From the NCBI GenBank assembly GCA_035690905.1, contig DASSKA010000043.1, positions 1 to 15,453 on the forward strand: DNA of 15,453 nt. The letters run 5' to 3'. The position numbers and the translations under genes were made by a program. The notes below the pieces were generated by a model. It saw only the letters and a program-made list of their open reading frames with translations. It was not told the DNA's origin and did no database searches. Every line of letters begins with the position of its first letter. The first letter of the stretch is position 1. Shown piece by piece: positions 7,167 through 12,595 of this stretch. Source of the DNA: DASSKA01 sp035690905. Lineage in GTDB: Bacteria > Actinomycetota > Actinomycetes > Propionibacteriales > Nocardioidaceae.

Positions 7167-7984
7167 CACCACGTCGCCCCCGGGTGCGACCGAGCCAGGT
7201 GCTGCATCTCGGCGAGCAGGTAGCCCATCTGCTCGGTGTGGATGCCCCGCCGGCCGCCGCCTCGGGCCGGCGGCACCTCCGGACTAGTCAGGGTCGCCTC
7301 GGCGAGCACCTGCTCGATGCGGCCGGTCCACGGCTCCCGGAGGATGCTCGGGTCGACGGCGACGCCGCTCGCGACGAGTCCCTGGTCGACGTACGACGCG
7401 TCGAACAGCTCCTCGACGTACGGCCACTCCGCCTCGAGCCCGGCCTGCATCCTCACCCGCGACTCCTCGGTCCCGTCGCCGAGCCGCAGCACCCACATGG
7501 TGGCGTGGTCGCGGTGGTAGTCGACCTCCTTGACCGCCTTCGCGGCGACCGCGGCAAGCGTCTCGTCGGCGCTCGAGGTGAGCCGGCTGTAGAGCTCGAC
7601 CTGGTACGTCGACCAGATCAGCATCCGGGCCATGGTCACCCCGAAGTCGCTGCCGGTGCCGCCGGGCAGCGCCCAGCTGCGCTCGACCAGGTGCACGTTG
7701 CGGAAGTCCCGCTCGTCGCGGAAGTACGCCAGATCGTCCTCGCTGCGCGACGGCTCCATCAGCGAGCCGGCGTAGCCGAGCAGCGACCGCGCCTGGCCGA
7801 GCTGGTCCAAGGCGATGTTGGCCAGCGCGACGTCTTCCTCGAGCTGCGGCGACGCGGCGATCCACTCCCCCAGCCGCTGCGCCAGCACCAGCGCGTCGTC
7901 GCCCAGGCACAGCGCATACGTCGCCGGCTTGCCAGTGCCTGACCCGGCTATCGTCGGGTGACCTCCTGACAGCTCGGGGCTCAC
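7166..7984 (-). CDS. paaC: Phenylacetyl-CoA 1,2-epoxidase structural subunit PaaC
   Basis: A protein of up to 272 residues with the ferritin-like helical fold. It is the structural partner of PaaA in the oxygenase that epoxidises the ring of phenylacetyl-CoA. Recognisable segments: YALCLGDDALVLAQRLGEW (23-41), ALANIALDQLGQAR (53-66), FRNVHLVE (94-101), KEVDYHRDHATMW (152-164) and the C-terminal EQMGYLLAEMQHLARSHPGATW region. The listed start is a GTG at 7984 overlapping the paaB stop (GTGA). The first ~20 residues lie outside the conserved family region. A perfect AGGAGG sits inside this leader, seven bases before an ACG codon (codon 11), so translation might instead begin there. It is coupled to paaB and paaD. 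Confidence 0.93.
   Translation of the reverse strand: MSPELSGGHPTIAGSGTGKPATYALCLGDDALVLAQRLGEWIAASPQLEEDVALANIALDQLGQARSLLGYAGSLMEPSRSEDDLAYFRDERDFRNVHLVERSWALPGGTGSDFGVTMARMLIWSTYQVELYSRLTSSADETLAAVAAKAVKEVDYHRDHATMWVLRLGDGTEESRVRMQAGLEAEWPYVEELFDASYVDQGLVASGVAVDPSILREPWTGRIEQVLAEATLTSPEVPPARGGGRRGIHTEQMGYLLAEMQHLARSHPGATW
7962..7967 (-). promoter_or_regulatory. Internal consensus ribosome binding site near the paaC start
   Basis: AGGAGG on the minus strand lies at codons 6-8 of the annotated paaC frame. Seven bases downstream is ACG (7954-7952), one base away from ATG, with no ATG, GTG or TTG at a usable distance. It could mark a non-canonical start, a recently mutated ATG, or chance. Confidence 0.4.
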
Positions 7985-8277
7985 AGGTGCTCGACCCCCT
8001 CGGGGACGTCGTAGAAGGTGGGGTGCCGGTAGATCTTGTCGCCGGCCGGGTCGAAGAACGAGTCCTTCTCGTCCGGGCTGGACGCGGTGATCGCGCTGGC
8101 CGGCACCACCCACAGCGAGACGCCCTCCTGGCGGCGGGTGTACAGGTCCCGGGCGTTGCGCAGCGCCATCTCCGCGTCCGGCGCGTGCAGCGAGCCGGCG
8201 TGCACGTGCGACAGCCCGCGCCGGGCGCGCACGAACACCTCCCACAACGGCCAGTCGCGCCTGGACTGCTCCGGCAT
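7981..8277 (-). CDS. paaB: Phenylacetyl-CoA 1,2-epoxidase subunit PaaB
   Basis: A 98-residue protein, the usual size for PaaB, the small non-catalytic subunit of the oxygenase. Typical segments: WPLWEVFVRARRGLSHVHAGS (about 9-29), where aromatic-acid oxygenase PaaB proteins carry WEVF...GL.H.H.GS; then DAEMALRNARDLYTRRQEGVS (about 34-54), LWVVPAS (55-61), and a C-terminal FFDPAGDKIYRHPTFYDVPEGV. The protein is thought to bridge PaaAC heterodimers (family knowledge). The ATG shares a base with the paaA stop (TGATG), and the stop overlaps the paaC GTG (GTGA), so the subunits are probably translated in a coupled way. Confidence 0.95.
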   Translation of the reverse strand: MPEQSRRDWPLWEVFVRARRGLSHVHAGSLHAPDAEMALRNARDLYTRRQEGVSLWVVPASAITASSPDEKDSFFDPAGDKIYRHPTFYDVPEGVEHL

Positions 8278-9284
8278 CAGGCCACCTCCGTCGTACGACG
8301 AGCCCGCTTCGCGGCGTAGGCGTCCGCGGCCTCCCGCACCCAGGCCCCGTCCTCGTGCGCCTTCCGGCGATGGCCGAGGCGCTGCTTGTTGCAGGCCCCG
8401 TTGCCCTTGATCACCTCGAACAGCTCGGTGAAGTCGATCTCGCCGAAGTCGTAGCAGCCGCGCTCGGCGTTCCAGCGCAGGTCCGGGTCGGGCAGGCTCA
8501 GGCCGAGCGCCTCGGCCTGCGGGACGGTCATGTCCACGAACCGCTGCCGCAGCTCGTCGTTGGAGAACCGCTTGATCCCCCAGCGCATCGACCGCTCGGA
8601 GTTCGGCGAGTCGTCGTCCGGCGGGCCGAACATCATCAGGCTCGGCCACCACCAGCGGTCCACCGCGTCCTGGGCCATCGCGTGCTGCGCCTCGGTGCCC
8701 TTCGAGAGCGCGTACAGGATCTCGAAGCCCTGCCGCTGGTGGAACGACTCCTCCTTGCAGATCCGCACCATGGCGCGTGCGTACGGCCCGTAGGAGCAGC
8801 GGCACAGCGGCACCTGGTTGACGATCGCGGCGCCGTCGACCAGCCAGCCGATCGCGCCCATGTCAGCCCAGGTCAGGGTCGGGTAGTTGAAGATCGAGGA
8901 GTACTTCTGCTTGCCGCTGTGCAGCATGTCCAGCAGGTCGGCGCGGTCCACGCCCAGGGTCTCCGCCGCCGAGTAGAGGTACAGCCCGTGCCCGGCCTCG
9001 TCCTGCACCTTGGCCATCAGGATCGCCTTGCGGCGCAGACTGGGTGCGCGGGTGATCCAGTTGCCCTCCGGCTGCATGCCGATGATCTCGGAGTGGGCGT
9101 GCTGGGCGATCTGCCGCACCAGGCTCTTGCGGTAGGCATCCGGCATCGCATCACGCGGCTCGATCCTCCCGTCGGCGTCGACCACCGCCCAGAAGTCCTC
9201 GAAGCCGTCCTCGTCGCCCTGGGCCGCCTTCGCGGGGGCCGGCCGGGCAGCCTCGTCGGGCGCGGAGAAGTCGTTGCCGTACAT
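8277..9284 (-). CDS. paaA: Phenylacetyl-CoA 1,2-epoxidase catalytic subunit PaaA
   Basis: A 335-residue di-iron oxygenase subunit that converts phenylacetyl-CoA to its ring 1,2-epoxide, the entry to the hybrid aerobic phenylacetate pathway. The carboxylate-bridged di-iron ligands of the ferritin-like fold are present: E66 (HSEIIG), E96 and H99 (QDEAGH), D150 (WLVDGAA), E179 and H182 (CKEESFHQRQG). Other family marks are QPEGNWITRAPSL (71-83), RWWWPSLMMFGPPDDDSPNS and the C-terminal NGACNKQRLGHRRKAH. The first ~25 residues are an Ala/Pro-rich extension. It heads the paaABCDE set and diverges from a GNAT gene across 83 bases. A TAnnnT box six bases before the ATG hints at a leaderless mRNA; GGGGG directly before the ATG is a poor ribosome binding site. 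Confidence 0.96.
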   Translation of the reverse strand: MYGNDFSAPDEAARPAPAKAAQGDEDGFEDFWAVVDADGRIEPRDAMPDAYRKSLVRQIAQHAHSEIIGMQPEGNWITRAPSLRRKAILMAKVQDEAGHGLYLYSAAETLGVDRADLLDMLHSGKQKYSSIFNYPTLTWADMGAIGWLVDGAAIVNQVPLCRCSYGPYARAMVRICKEESFHQRQGFEILYALSKGTEAQHAMAQDAVDRWWWPSLMMFGPPDDDSPNSERSMRWGIKRFSNDELRQRFVDMTVPQAEALGLSLPDPDLRWNAERGCYDFGEIDFTELFEVIKGNGACNKQRLGHRRKAHEDGAWVREAADAYAAKRARRTTEVA

Positions 9285-9290
9285 GCCCCC

Positions 9291-9318
9291 AGGCTACCAG
9301 GATTGTTACATCTGTCCG
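9291..9318 (-). promoter_or_regulatory. Putative paaA promoter
   Basis: The minus strand has CGGACA (9318-9313, matching the GACA of TTGACA), 16 bases, then TAGCCT (9296-9291), then six bases to the paaA ATG. The left arm of the TGTTACA/TGTAACA repeat lies in the spacer, where a bound repressor would block RNA polymerase. Motif-based candidate only. Confidence 0.42.
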
Positions 9319-9342
9319 CGCCGCGGCCGGGTCGGTGTAACA
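9304..9342. promoter_or_regulatory. Inverted repeat TGTTACA-N25-TGTAACA in the paaA/GNAT divergent region
   Basis: TGTTACA (9304-9310) and TGTAACA (9336-9342) are exact inverted copies with centres 32 bases apart, about three helical turns. They are the AT-rich spots of an otherwise GC-rich 83-base intergenic region. One lies in the paaA promoter spacer and the other next to the GNAT start region, fitting a regulator that controls both divergent genes, perhaps with looping. The regulator is not identified in this window. Confidence 0.5.
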
Positions 9343-9355
9343 CCAGGCCGCGCGC

Positions 9356-9361
9356 GAGAAT
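9356..9361 (+). promoter_or_regulatory. Candidate -10 box for a leaderless GNAT transcript
   Basis: GAGAAT precedes the ATG at 9368 by six bases (GGGCCC). It keeps the A2 and T6 positions of the -10 consensus, and no ribosome binding site precedes the ATG. No -35 match is convincing. The right arm of the 9304-9342 repeat falls where the -35 region would be. Confidence 0.28.
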
Positions 9362-9367
9362 GGGCCC

Positions 9368-9931
9368 ATGAGCGAGCCCCCAGGCCCCACCGCAGACGTC
9401 TCGGTCCGGATCGGCTGGGCCGACGACGCCACCGGCATCGCCGAGGTGCAGGTTCGCGCCTGGCGGGCGGAGTACGACGGGGTGCTGCCCGCAGCCGTGC
9501 TCGACCAGCTCGACGCCGAGGAGTTCGCCGGCGCCTGGCACGCGTCGCTGAGCACCCCGAAGGATGCCCGGAACCGGGTGCTGGTCGCGCTGGAGCGCAA
9601 CACCATCCGGGGCTTCGCGGTGACCGCCCCGGCCTCCGACCCCGACACCGACCCGGTCTCCGACGGCGAGGTCCGCGAGCTGACTGTGGACCCCGAGCAG
9701 ACCCGGCACGGGCACGGCTCCCGGCTGGTGCACGCCGCGGTCGACACCCTGCGCGCGGACAAGTTCACCCGCGCGGTGACCTGGCTGACCAGCACCGACG
9801 ACGTACGGCGGGCGTTCCTGACCGACTCCGGCTGGGCACCGGACGGAGCACACCGGGAGCTCGACCTGCACGGGGACGGCTCGGTGCGGGTCAAGCAGGT
9901 CCGGCTGCACACCGACCTCACCCAGTCCTGA
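9368..9931 (+). CDS. GNAT family N-acetyltransferase
   Basis: A 187-residue protein with the GNAT fold, transferring an acyl group from acyl-CoA to an unknown amine. Visible elements: the N-terminal strand and helix VRIGWADDATGIAEVQVRAWRAEY (about 13-36), with the AEVQVRAWRAEYDGVLP pattern of many actinobacterial GNATs; the substrate-side helix (about 41-60); strand 4 and the acetyl-CoA pyrophosphate loop ELTVDPEQTRHGHGSRLVHAAV (about 104-125), where RHGHGS is the R/Q-x-x-G-x-G/A motif; and the C-terminal WLTSTDDVRRAFLTDSGWAPDG, typical of the FYxxxGF region. It is transcribed away from paaA and shares its 83-base control region, but nothing ties it chemically to phenylacetate. The substrate is unknown. 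The ATG at 9368 fits the fold start. Confidence 0.87.
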   Translation: MSEPPGPTADVSVRIGWADDATGIAEVQVRAWRAEYDGVLPAAVLDQLDAEEFAGAWHASLSTPKDARNRVLVALERNTIRGFAVTAPASDPDTDPVSDGEVRELTVDPEQTRHGHGSRLVHAAVDTLRADKFTRAVTWLTSTDDVRRAFLTDSGWAPDGAHRELDLHGDGSVRVKQVRLHTDLTQS

Positions 9932-9942
9932 CCCGTTTGGAA

Positions 9943-10029
9943 CGGTCTGGACCGGGGCAACCTCAGATCGGTCTCGCTCGTCTGAGAGTACGAGGGCCCG
10001 ACACGGCGTCGGCCCCCGACGAGCCGACG
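9943..10029 (+). other. Structured intergenic leader upstream of the small membrane protein gene
   Basis: The 111 bases between the GNAT gene and the small membrane gene hold several inverted repeats: CGGTC-TG-GACCG (9943-9954); CTCAGA and TCTGAG (9962-9967 and 9981-9986, 13-base loop); a 9-base stem with one mismatch (9994-10002 with 10008-10016); and CGTCGG (10007-10012), which can pair perfectly with CCGACG at 10016-10021 or at 10024-10029. The last options exclude one another. No U-run follows, so these are not classical terminators. They may be leader RNA structure, an operator, or chance in GC-rich DNA. No clear promoter boxes were found. Confidence 0.35.
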
Positions 10030-10032
10030 GTA

Positions 10033-10037
10033 AGGAG
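10033..10037 (+). promoter_or_regulatory. Ribosome binding site of the small membrane protein gene
   Basis: AGGAG lies five bases before the GTG at 10043 (AAGGAGTCGACGTG). It supports a real gene and a GTG start. Confidence 0.75.
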
Positions 10038-10042
10038 TCGAC

Positions 10043-10276
10043 GTGTTGGGTCCGCTGCCCACGATCTATCGGATCGTCGTGATCGCCTGTGCCCTGGTCG
10101 TCTGCGTAGGGGTCGGCGCCTGGCTGGCCGCCAGCTTCCCTGGCCCGATGCTCGCCGGCACCGGCGCGGCCGTGGGTGCCGGGTTCGGCACGCTGCTCGC
10201 GATGCTGCTGGTGCACGACTTCCGGCACCCGCACTCCGGCACCCCGGTGCGGATCCGGGCTCACCGCCGCCACTGA
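10043..10276 (+). CDS. Small two-helix membrane protein, function unknown
   Basis: A 77-residue protein starting with GTG behind a good AGGAG site. Two hydrophobic segments are clear: residues about 9-31 (YRIVVIACALVVCVGVGAWL) and about 34-57 (GPMLAGTGAAVGAGFGTLLAML), joined by a very short turn. The second is rich in small residues (G/A motifs), which favour close helix packing. The tail HDFRHPHSGTPVRIRAHRRH is short, His/Arg-rich and probably cytoplasmic; with both ends inside, the protein would be a hairpin. I recognise no family. It converges on the YcaQ-type gene with only 9 bases between stops. The start site, hydrophobicity pattern and lack of overlap with other genes argue that it is real. 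Confidence 0.7.
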   Translation: MLGPLPTIYRIVVIACALVVCVGVGAWLAASFPGPMLAGTGAAVGAGFGTLLAMLLVHDFRHPHSGTPVRIRAHRRH

Positions 10277-10285
10277 CCCGGCAGC

Positions 10286-11389
10286 TCACCCGGGAAGAAT
10301 CAGCTCCAGGTCGAGCCAGCCGGCCAGGTCCTCGATCTCGGCGTGCACGGCGTCGTCCATGTCGGTCGTGAGCTCGACGTCGCGGTGGATCGCGCCGACC
10401 AGGAGGACTCCGGCGTCGCGGTCCGCGGTGGCGTCGAGCTTCCCGACGAGCCGGTCGCCGTGCAGGATCGGCAACGCGTAATAGCCCCAACGGCGCTCGG
10501 CCGCGGGCTTGTACATCTCCAGCTGGTAGTCGAACTCGAACAGCTCCGCCATCCGCTTGCGGTCCTGGACCAGCCGGTCGAAGGGCGACAGCAGCGCGGC
10601 GCGCCCCGAGAACCGCCGGTCCAGCCACGCCGGGTCCACCCGCCACTGCCCCTTGACCCCCTCGACCACCGCGGGCTCGCCGGCCTCTCCGACGTCGACC
10701 GGCTCGCCGGGGCACTTCGCCGCGCGGGCCCGCGCGATGCCGAGGGCATGCAGCCGGCGCTGGTTGCGCCGCCGGCGCGCCTCCTCGGTGGGGATCGGCG
10801 GGTCGTCCGGGTAGACACGGGAGGCGAGGTCCCACAGCCGGCCCCGGCCGGTCCCGCCGGCGGCCGCGACCTCGCCGCGCTGCACCAGGAAGTCCAGCAT
10901 CATGGTGACGTTCCGGTTGTTGTTCCAGCCACTGGACGCCCACGGCTGGACACAGGTGTCGGGCAGCTCCCGTGCGGGCAGCGGCCCGTCGGCGCGGAGC
11001 CGCTCGAGGATGTCGTGCCGGCAGCCGCCGTTGATCTCGACCCAGTCCCGCCGGTGCTCCTGCCAGTCCTTCAGCTCACCGGTGCCCGGCCACTCGGCCA
11101 TCTCCGCGCGATACAGCGCCAGGTCCTCGGCCGGCCGCACCATCCCGCGCAGCTCGATCAGGCGCTGCTCGTCGATGGCGTCGCGCAGCTCCTGCGGGGA
11201 GTACGACGACCCCAGCCGGCTCCACAGCACCAGGTCGGCGGACGGGGCGATGGCCGCGGTCGGCTCGAGCTGCAGCAGCGTCAGGTGGCGTACGACGTCG
11301 AACAGGTCGGTGGGCCTCGACGCGTCCAGGAGCTGGGCCTGCACGGCGATCCGGCGCGCCTCGGCACGGGACAGCTGGTGGACGGTCAC
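10286..11389 (-). CDS. YcaQ/AlkZ-like winged-helix DNA glycosylase family protein
   Basis: A 367-residue member of the HTH_42 (YcaQ/AlkZ) family, whose characterised members remove bulky alkyl adducts or unhook interstrand crosslinks. Family segments: the N-terminal helix LSRAEARRIAVQAQLL (6-21), HLTLLQLEP (35-43), the winged-helix part GWNNNRNVTMMLDFLVQRGEV (154-174) followed by GRLWDLASRVYP (183-194), and the highly typical LLSPFDRLVQDRKRMAELFEFDY (267-289), EMYKPAAERRWGYYALPILHGDRLVGKLD (291-319). The usual catalytic signature is Q-x-Q or Q-x-D at the LLQ site; here it reads Q40-L41-E42, so the chemistry may differ. The start is a GTG at 11389 without a clear ribosome binding site, 31 bases after the TPR gene. 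Family membership is secure; activity is not. Confidence 0.85.
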   Translation of the reverse strand: MTVHQLSRAEARRIAVQAQLLDASRPTDLFDVVRHLTLLQLEPTAAIAPSADLVLWSRLGSSYSPQELRDAIDEQRLIELRGMVRPAEDLALYRAEMAEWPGTGELKDWQEHRRDWVEINGGCRHDILERLRADGPLPARELPDTCVQPWASSGWNNNRNVTMMLDFLVQRGEVAAAGGTGRGRLWDLASRVYPDDPPIPTEEARRRRNQRRLHALGIARARAAKCPGEPVDVGEAGEPAVVEGVKGQWRVDPAWLDRRFSGRAALLSPFDRLVQDRKRMAELFEFDYQLEMYKPAAERRWGYYALPILHGDRLVGKLDATADRDAGVLLVGAIHRDVELTTDMDDAVHAEIEDLAGWLDLELILPG

Positions 11390-11399
11390 GGGACGTGAC
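11385..11399. promoter_or_regulatory. Perfect 15-base palindrome over the YcaQ-type gene start
   Basis: GTCACG-GGA-CGTGAC has 6-base perfect arms around a 3-base centre and covers the GTG start codon (11389) and the end of the proposed -10 box. It could be an operator or an RNA hairpin at the translation start. No binding protein can be named. Confidence 0.35.
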
Positions 11400-11403
11400 T
11401 CTA
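11398..11403 (-). promoter_or_regulatory. Candidate -10 box for the YcaQ-type gene
   Basis: TAGAGT on the minus strand fits TAnnnT and lies eight bases before the GTG at 11389, close to leaderless spacing. It is in the 31-base gap after the TPR gene. The -35 region is not convincing. It would let this gene be transcribed separately from the pnp-dapB unit. Confidence 0.33.
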
Positions 11404-11420
11404 GAAGACCGGACCGACAC

Positions 11421-11852
11421 TCAGAACAGGGCCAGCGCGTGGCGGACCGCCGCCCGCGCGCGGGTCCGGTCCCCCGCCGCGTCGTACGCCAGCGCCAGCC
11501 GGTACCACACCCGCCAGTTGTCCGGGTCCGCCTCGGCCTCGGCCCGCATCTGCTCGAACAGCCGCTCGGCGGCGGAGCGGTCCACCCGCCCGGAGGGCCG
11601 GCGCGGCAGGTTGTCCTCGGGCAGGCCGCCCTCCCCGTCGAGCACCGCGGCCAGCCGCGCCGAGCGGCGGCCGAAATCGATCTCGCGCCAGACCAGGTAC
11701 AGCCCGACCACCGGCAGGATCACCAGCGCGACACCGAGCAGCACGCCGACCGTCGAGCCGCTGCCGAACAGCTGCACGCCCTTCCAGCCGATCAGCGCGG
11801 CGTAGAAGGCCAGCACCACCACCAGCACGGCGATGGTGGCCTTGGTGCGCAT
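11421..11852 (-). CDS. Membrane-anchored TPR protein, function unknown
   Basis: A 143-residue protein with two N-terminal membrane helices, about residues 6-28 (TIAVLVVVLAFYAALIGW) and 34-55 (TVGVLLGVALVILPVVGLYLVW). A cytoplasmic part follows. Residues about 97-143 form one and a half tetratricopeptide-like helical pairs: ERLFEQMRAEAEADPDNWRVW, then YRLALAYDAAGDRTRARAAVRHAL, with the A/G/Y spacing of TPRs. TPRs bind other proteins; the partner is unknown. The ATG shares a base with the dapB stop (TGATG), so expression is coupled to dapB. I know of TPR membrane proteins at this place in related actinobacteria but no established role. Confidence 0.82.
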   Translation of the reverse strand: MRTKATIAVLVVVLAFYAALIGWKGVQLFGSGSTVGVLLGVALVILPVVGLYLVWREIDFGRRSARLAAVLDGEGGLPEDNLPRRPSGRVDRSAAERLFEQMRAEAEADPDNWRVWYRLALAYDAAGDRTRARAAVRHALALF

Positions 11853-12595
11853 CAGTCCAGGTCCAGCAGCTCGTCCAGTCCGACGGTCAGCCCGGGCAGG
11901 TTCGCGATGCGGCGCAGGCCGAGCAGCACCCCGGGCAGGAACGAGGCGCGGTCCATCGAGTCGTGCCGGATGGTCAGCAGCTCCCCTGGCATCCCGAGGA
12001 CGACCTCCTGGTGCGCGACCATGCCGCGCACGCGCAGGCCGTGAACCCGGATGCCCGCGACGTCCGCGCCGCGGGCGCCCTCCAGGCCGGTCGAGGTGGC
12101 GTCCGGCATCGGCCCGCAGCCGGACCGCTCCCGCGCTGCCGCGATCACCTCCGCCGTACGACGGGCGGTGCCGGACGGCGCGTCCACCTTGTCCGGGTGG
12201 TGCATCTCCACGATCTCCACCGACTCGTAGAACCGGGCCGCCTGGGCGGCGAACCGGGTCATCAGCACCGCGCCGATCGCGAAGTTCGGCGCAACCAGCA
12301 CGCCGGTGCCCGGGGAGCGCTCCAGCCAGCCACGCAGCGCCGCGAGCCGGGCGTCGTCGAAGCCGCTGGTGCCGACCACGGCGTGGATACCGCGGCCGAT
12401 GCAGAACGCCAGGTTGTCCATCACCACGTCGGGGCGGGTGAAGTCGACGACCGCCTCCGCGCCGGACTCCGCGAGCCGCTCGATGGGATCGGTGGAGCCG
12501 ATACGGGCGACCAGCTCGAGGTCCTCGGCGGCCTCCACGGCCCGGCAGACCTCCGAGCCGACCCGGCCTCCGGCGCCGAGCACGGCGACCTTCAT
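11852..12595 (-). CDS. dapB: 4-hydroxy-tetrahydrodipicolinate reductase
   Basis: A 247-residue NAD(P)H-dependent reductase, the step after DapA in diaminopimelate/lysine synthesis. The N-terminal Rossmann domain has VAVLGAGGRVGSEV (3-16) and VVDFTRPD (49-56), with GTSGF at 75-79. The catalytic domain has APNFAIGAVL (102-111), EMHHPDKVDAPSGTA (130-144, with catalytic H132 and K136 and the substrate-binding PSGTA) and VAGIRVHGLRVRGMVAHQEVVLG (179-201). The length matches actinobacterial DapB. The ATG at 12595 overlaps the stop of the M16 peptidase gene (ATGA). The frame is open further upstream inside that gene, but only the protein from 12595 begins with the expected Rossmann strand. dapB next to the M16 peptidase and pnp is a conserved actinobacterial order. 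Confidence 0.96.
   Translation of the reverse strand: MKVAVLGAGGRVGSEVCRAVEAAEDLELVARIGSTDPIERLAESGAEAVVDFTRPDVVMDNLAFCIGRGIHAVVGTSGFDDARLAALRGWLERSPGTGVLVAPNFAIGAVLMTRFAAQAARFYESVEIVEMHHPDKVDAPSGTARRTAEVIAAARERSGCGPMPDATSTGLEGARGADVAGIRVHGLRVRGMVAHQEVVLGMPGELLTIRHDSMDRASFLPGVLLGLRRIANLPGLTVGLDELLDLD

Noticed and set aside
4776..7223. An 815-codon open frame on the plus strand opposite thyA, paaE and paaD
   Set aside because: Same reason: the translation is low-complexity, while the opposite strand encodes three strongly conserved enzymes.
10277..10294. Inverted repeat CCCGG-N8-CCGGG between the convergent small membrane gene and YcaQ-type gene
   Set aside because: A 5-base GC stem without a U-tract on either strand; too common in such DNA to call a bidirectional terminator.
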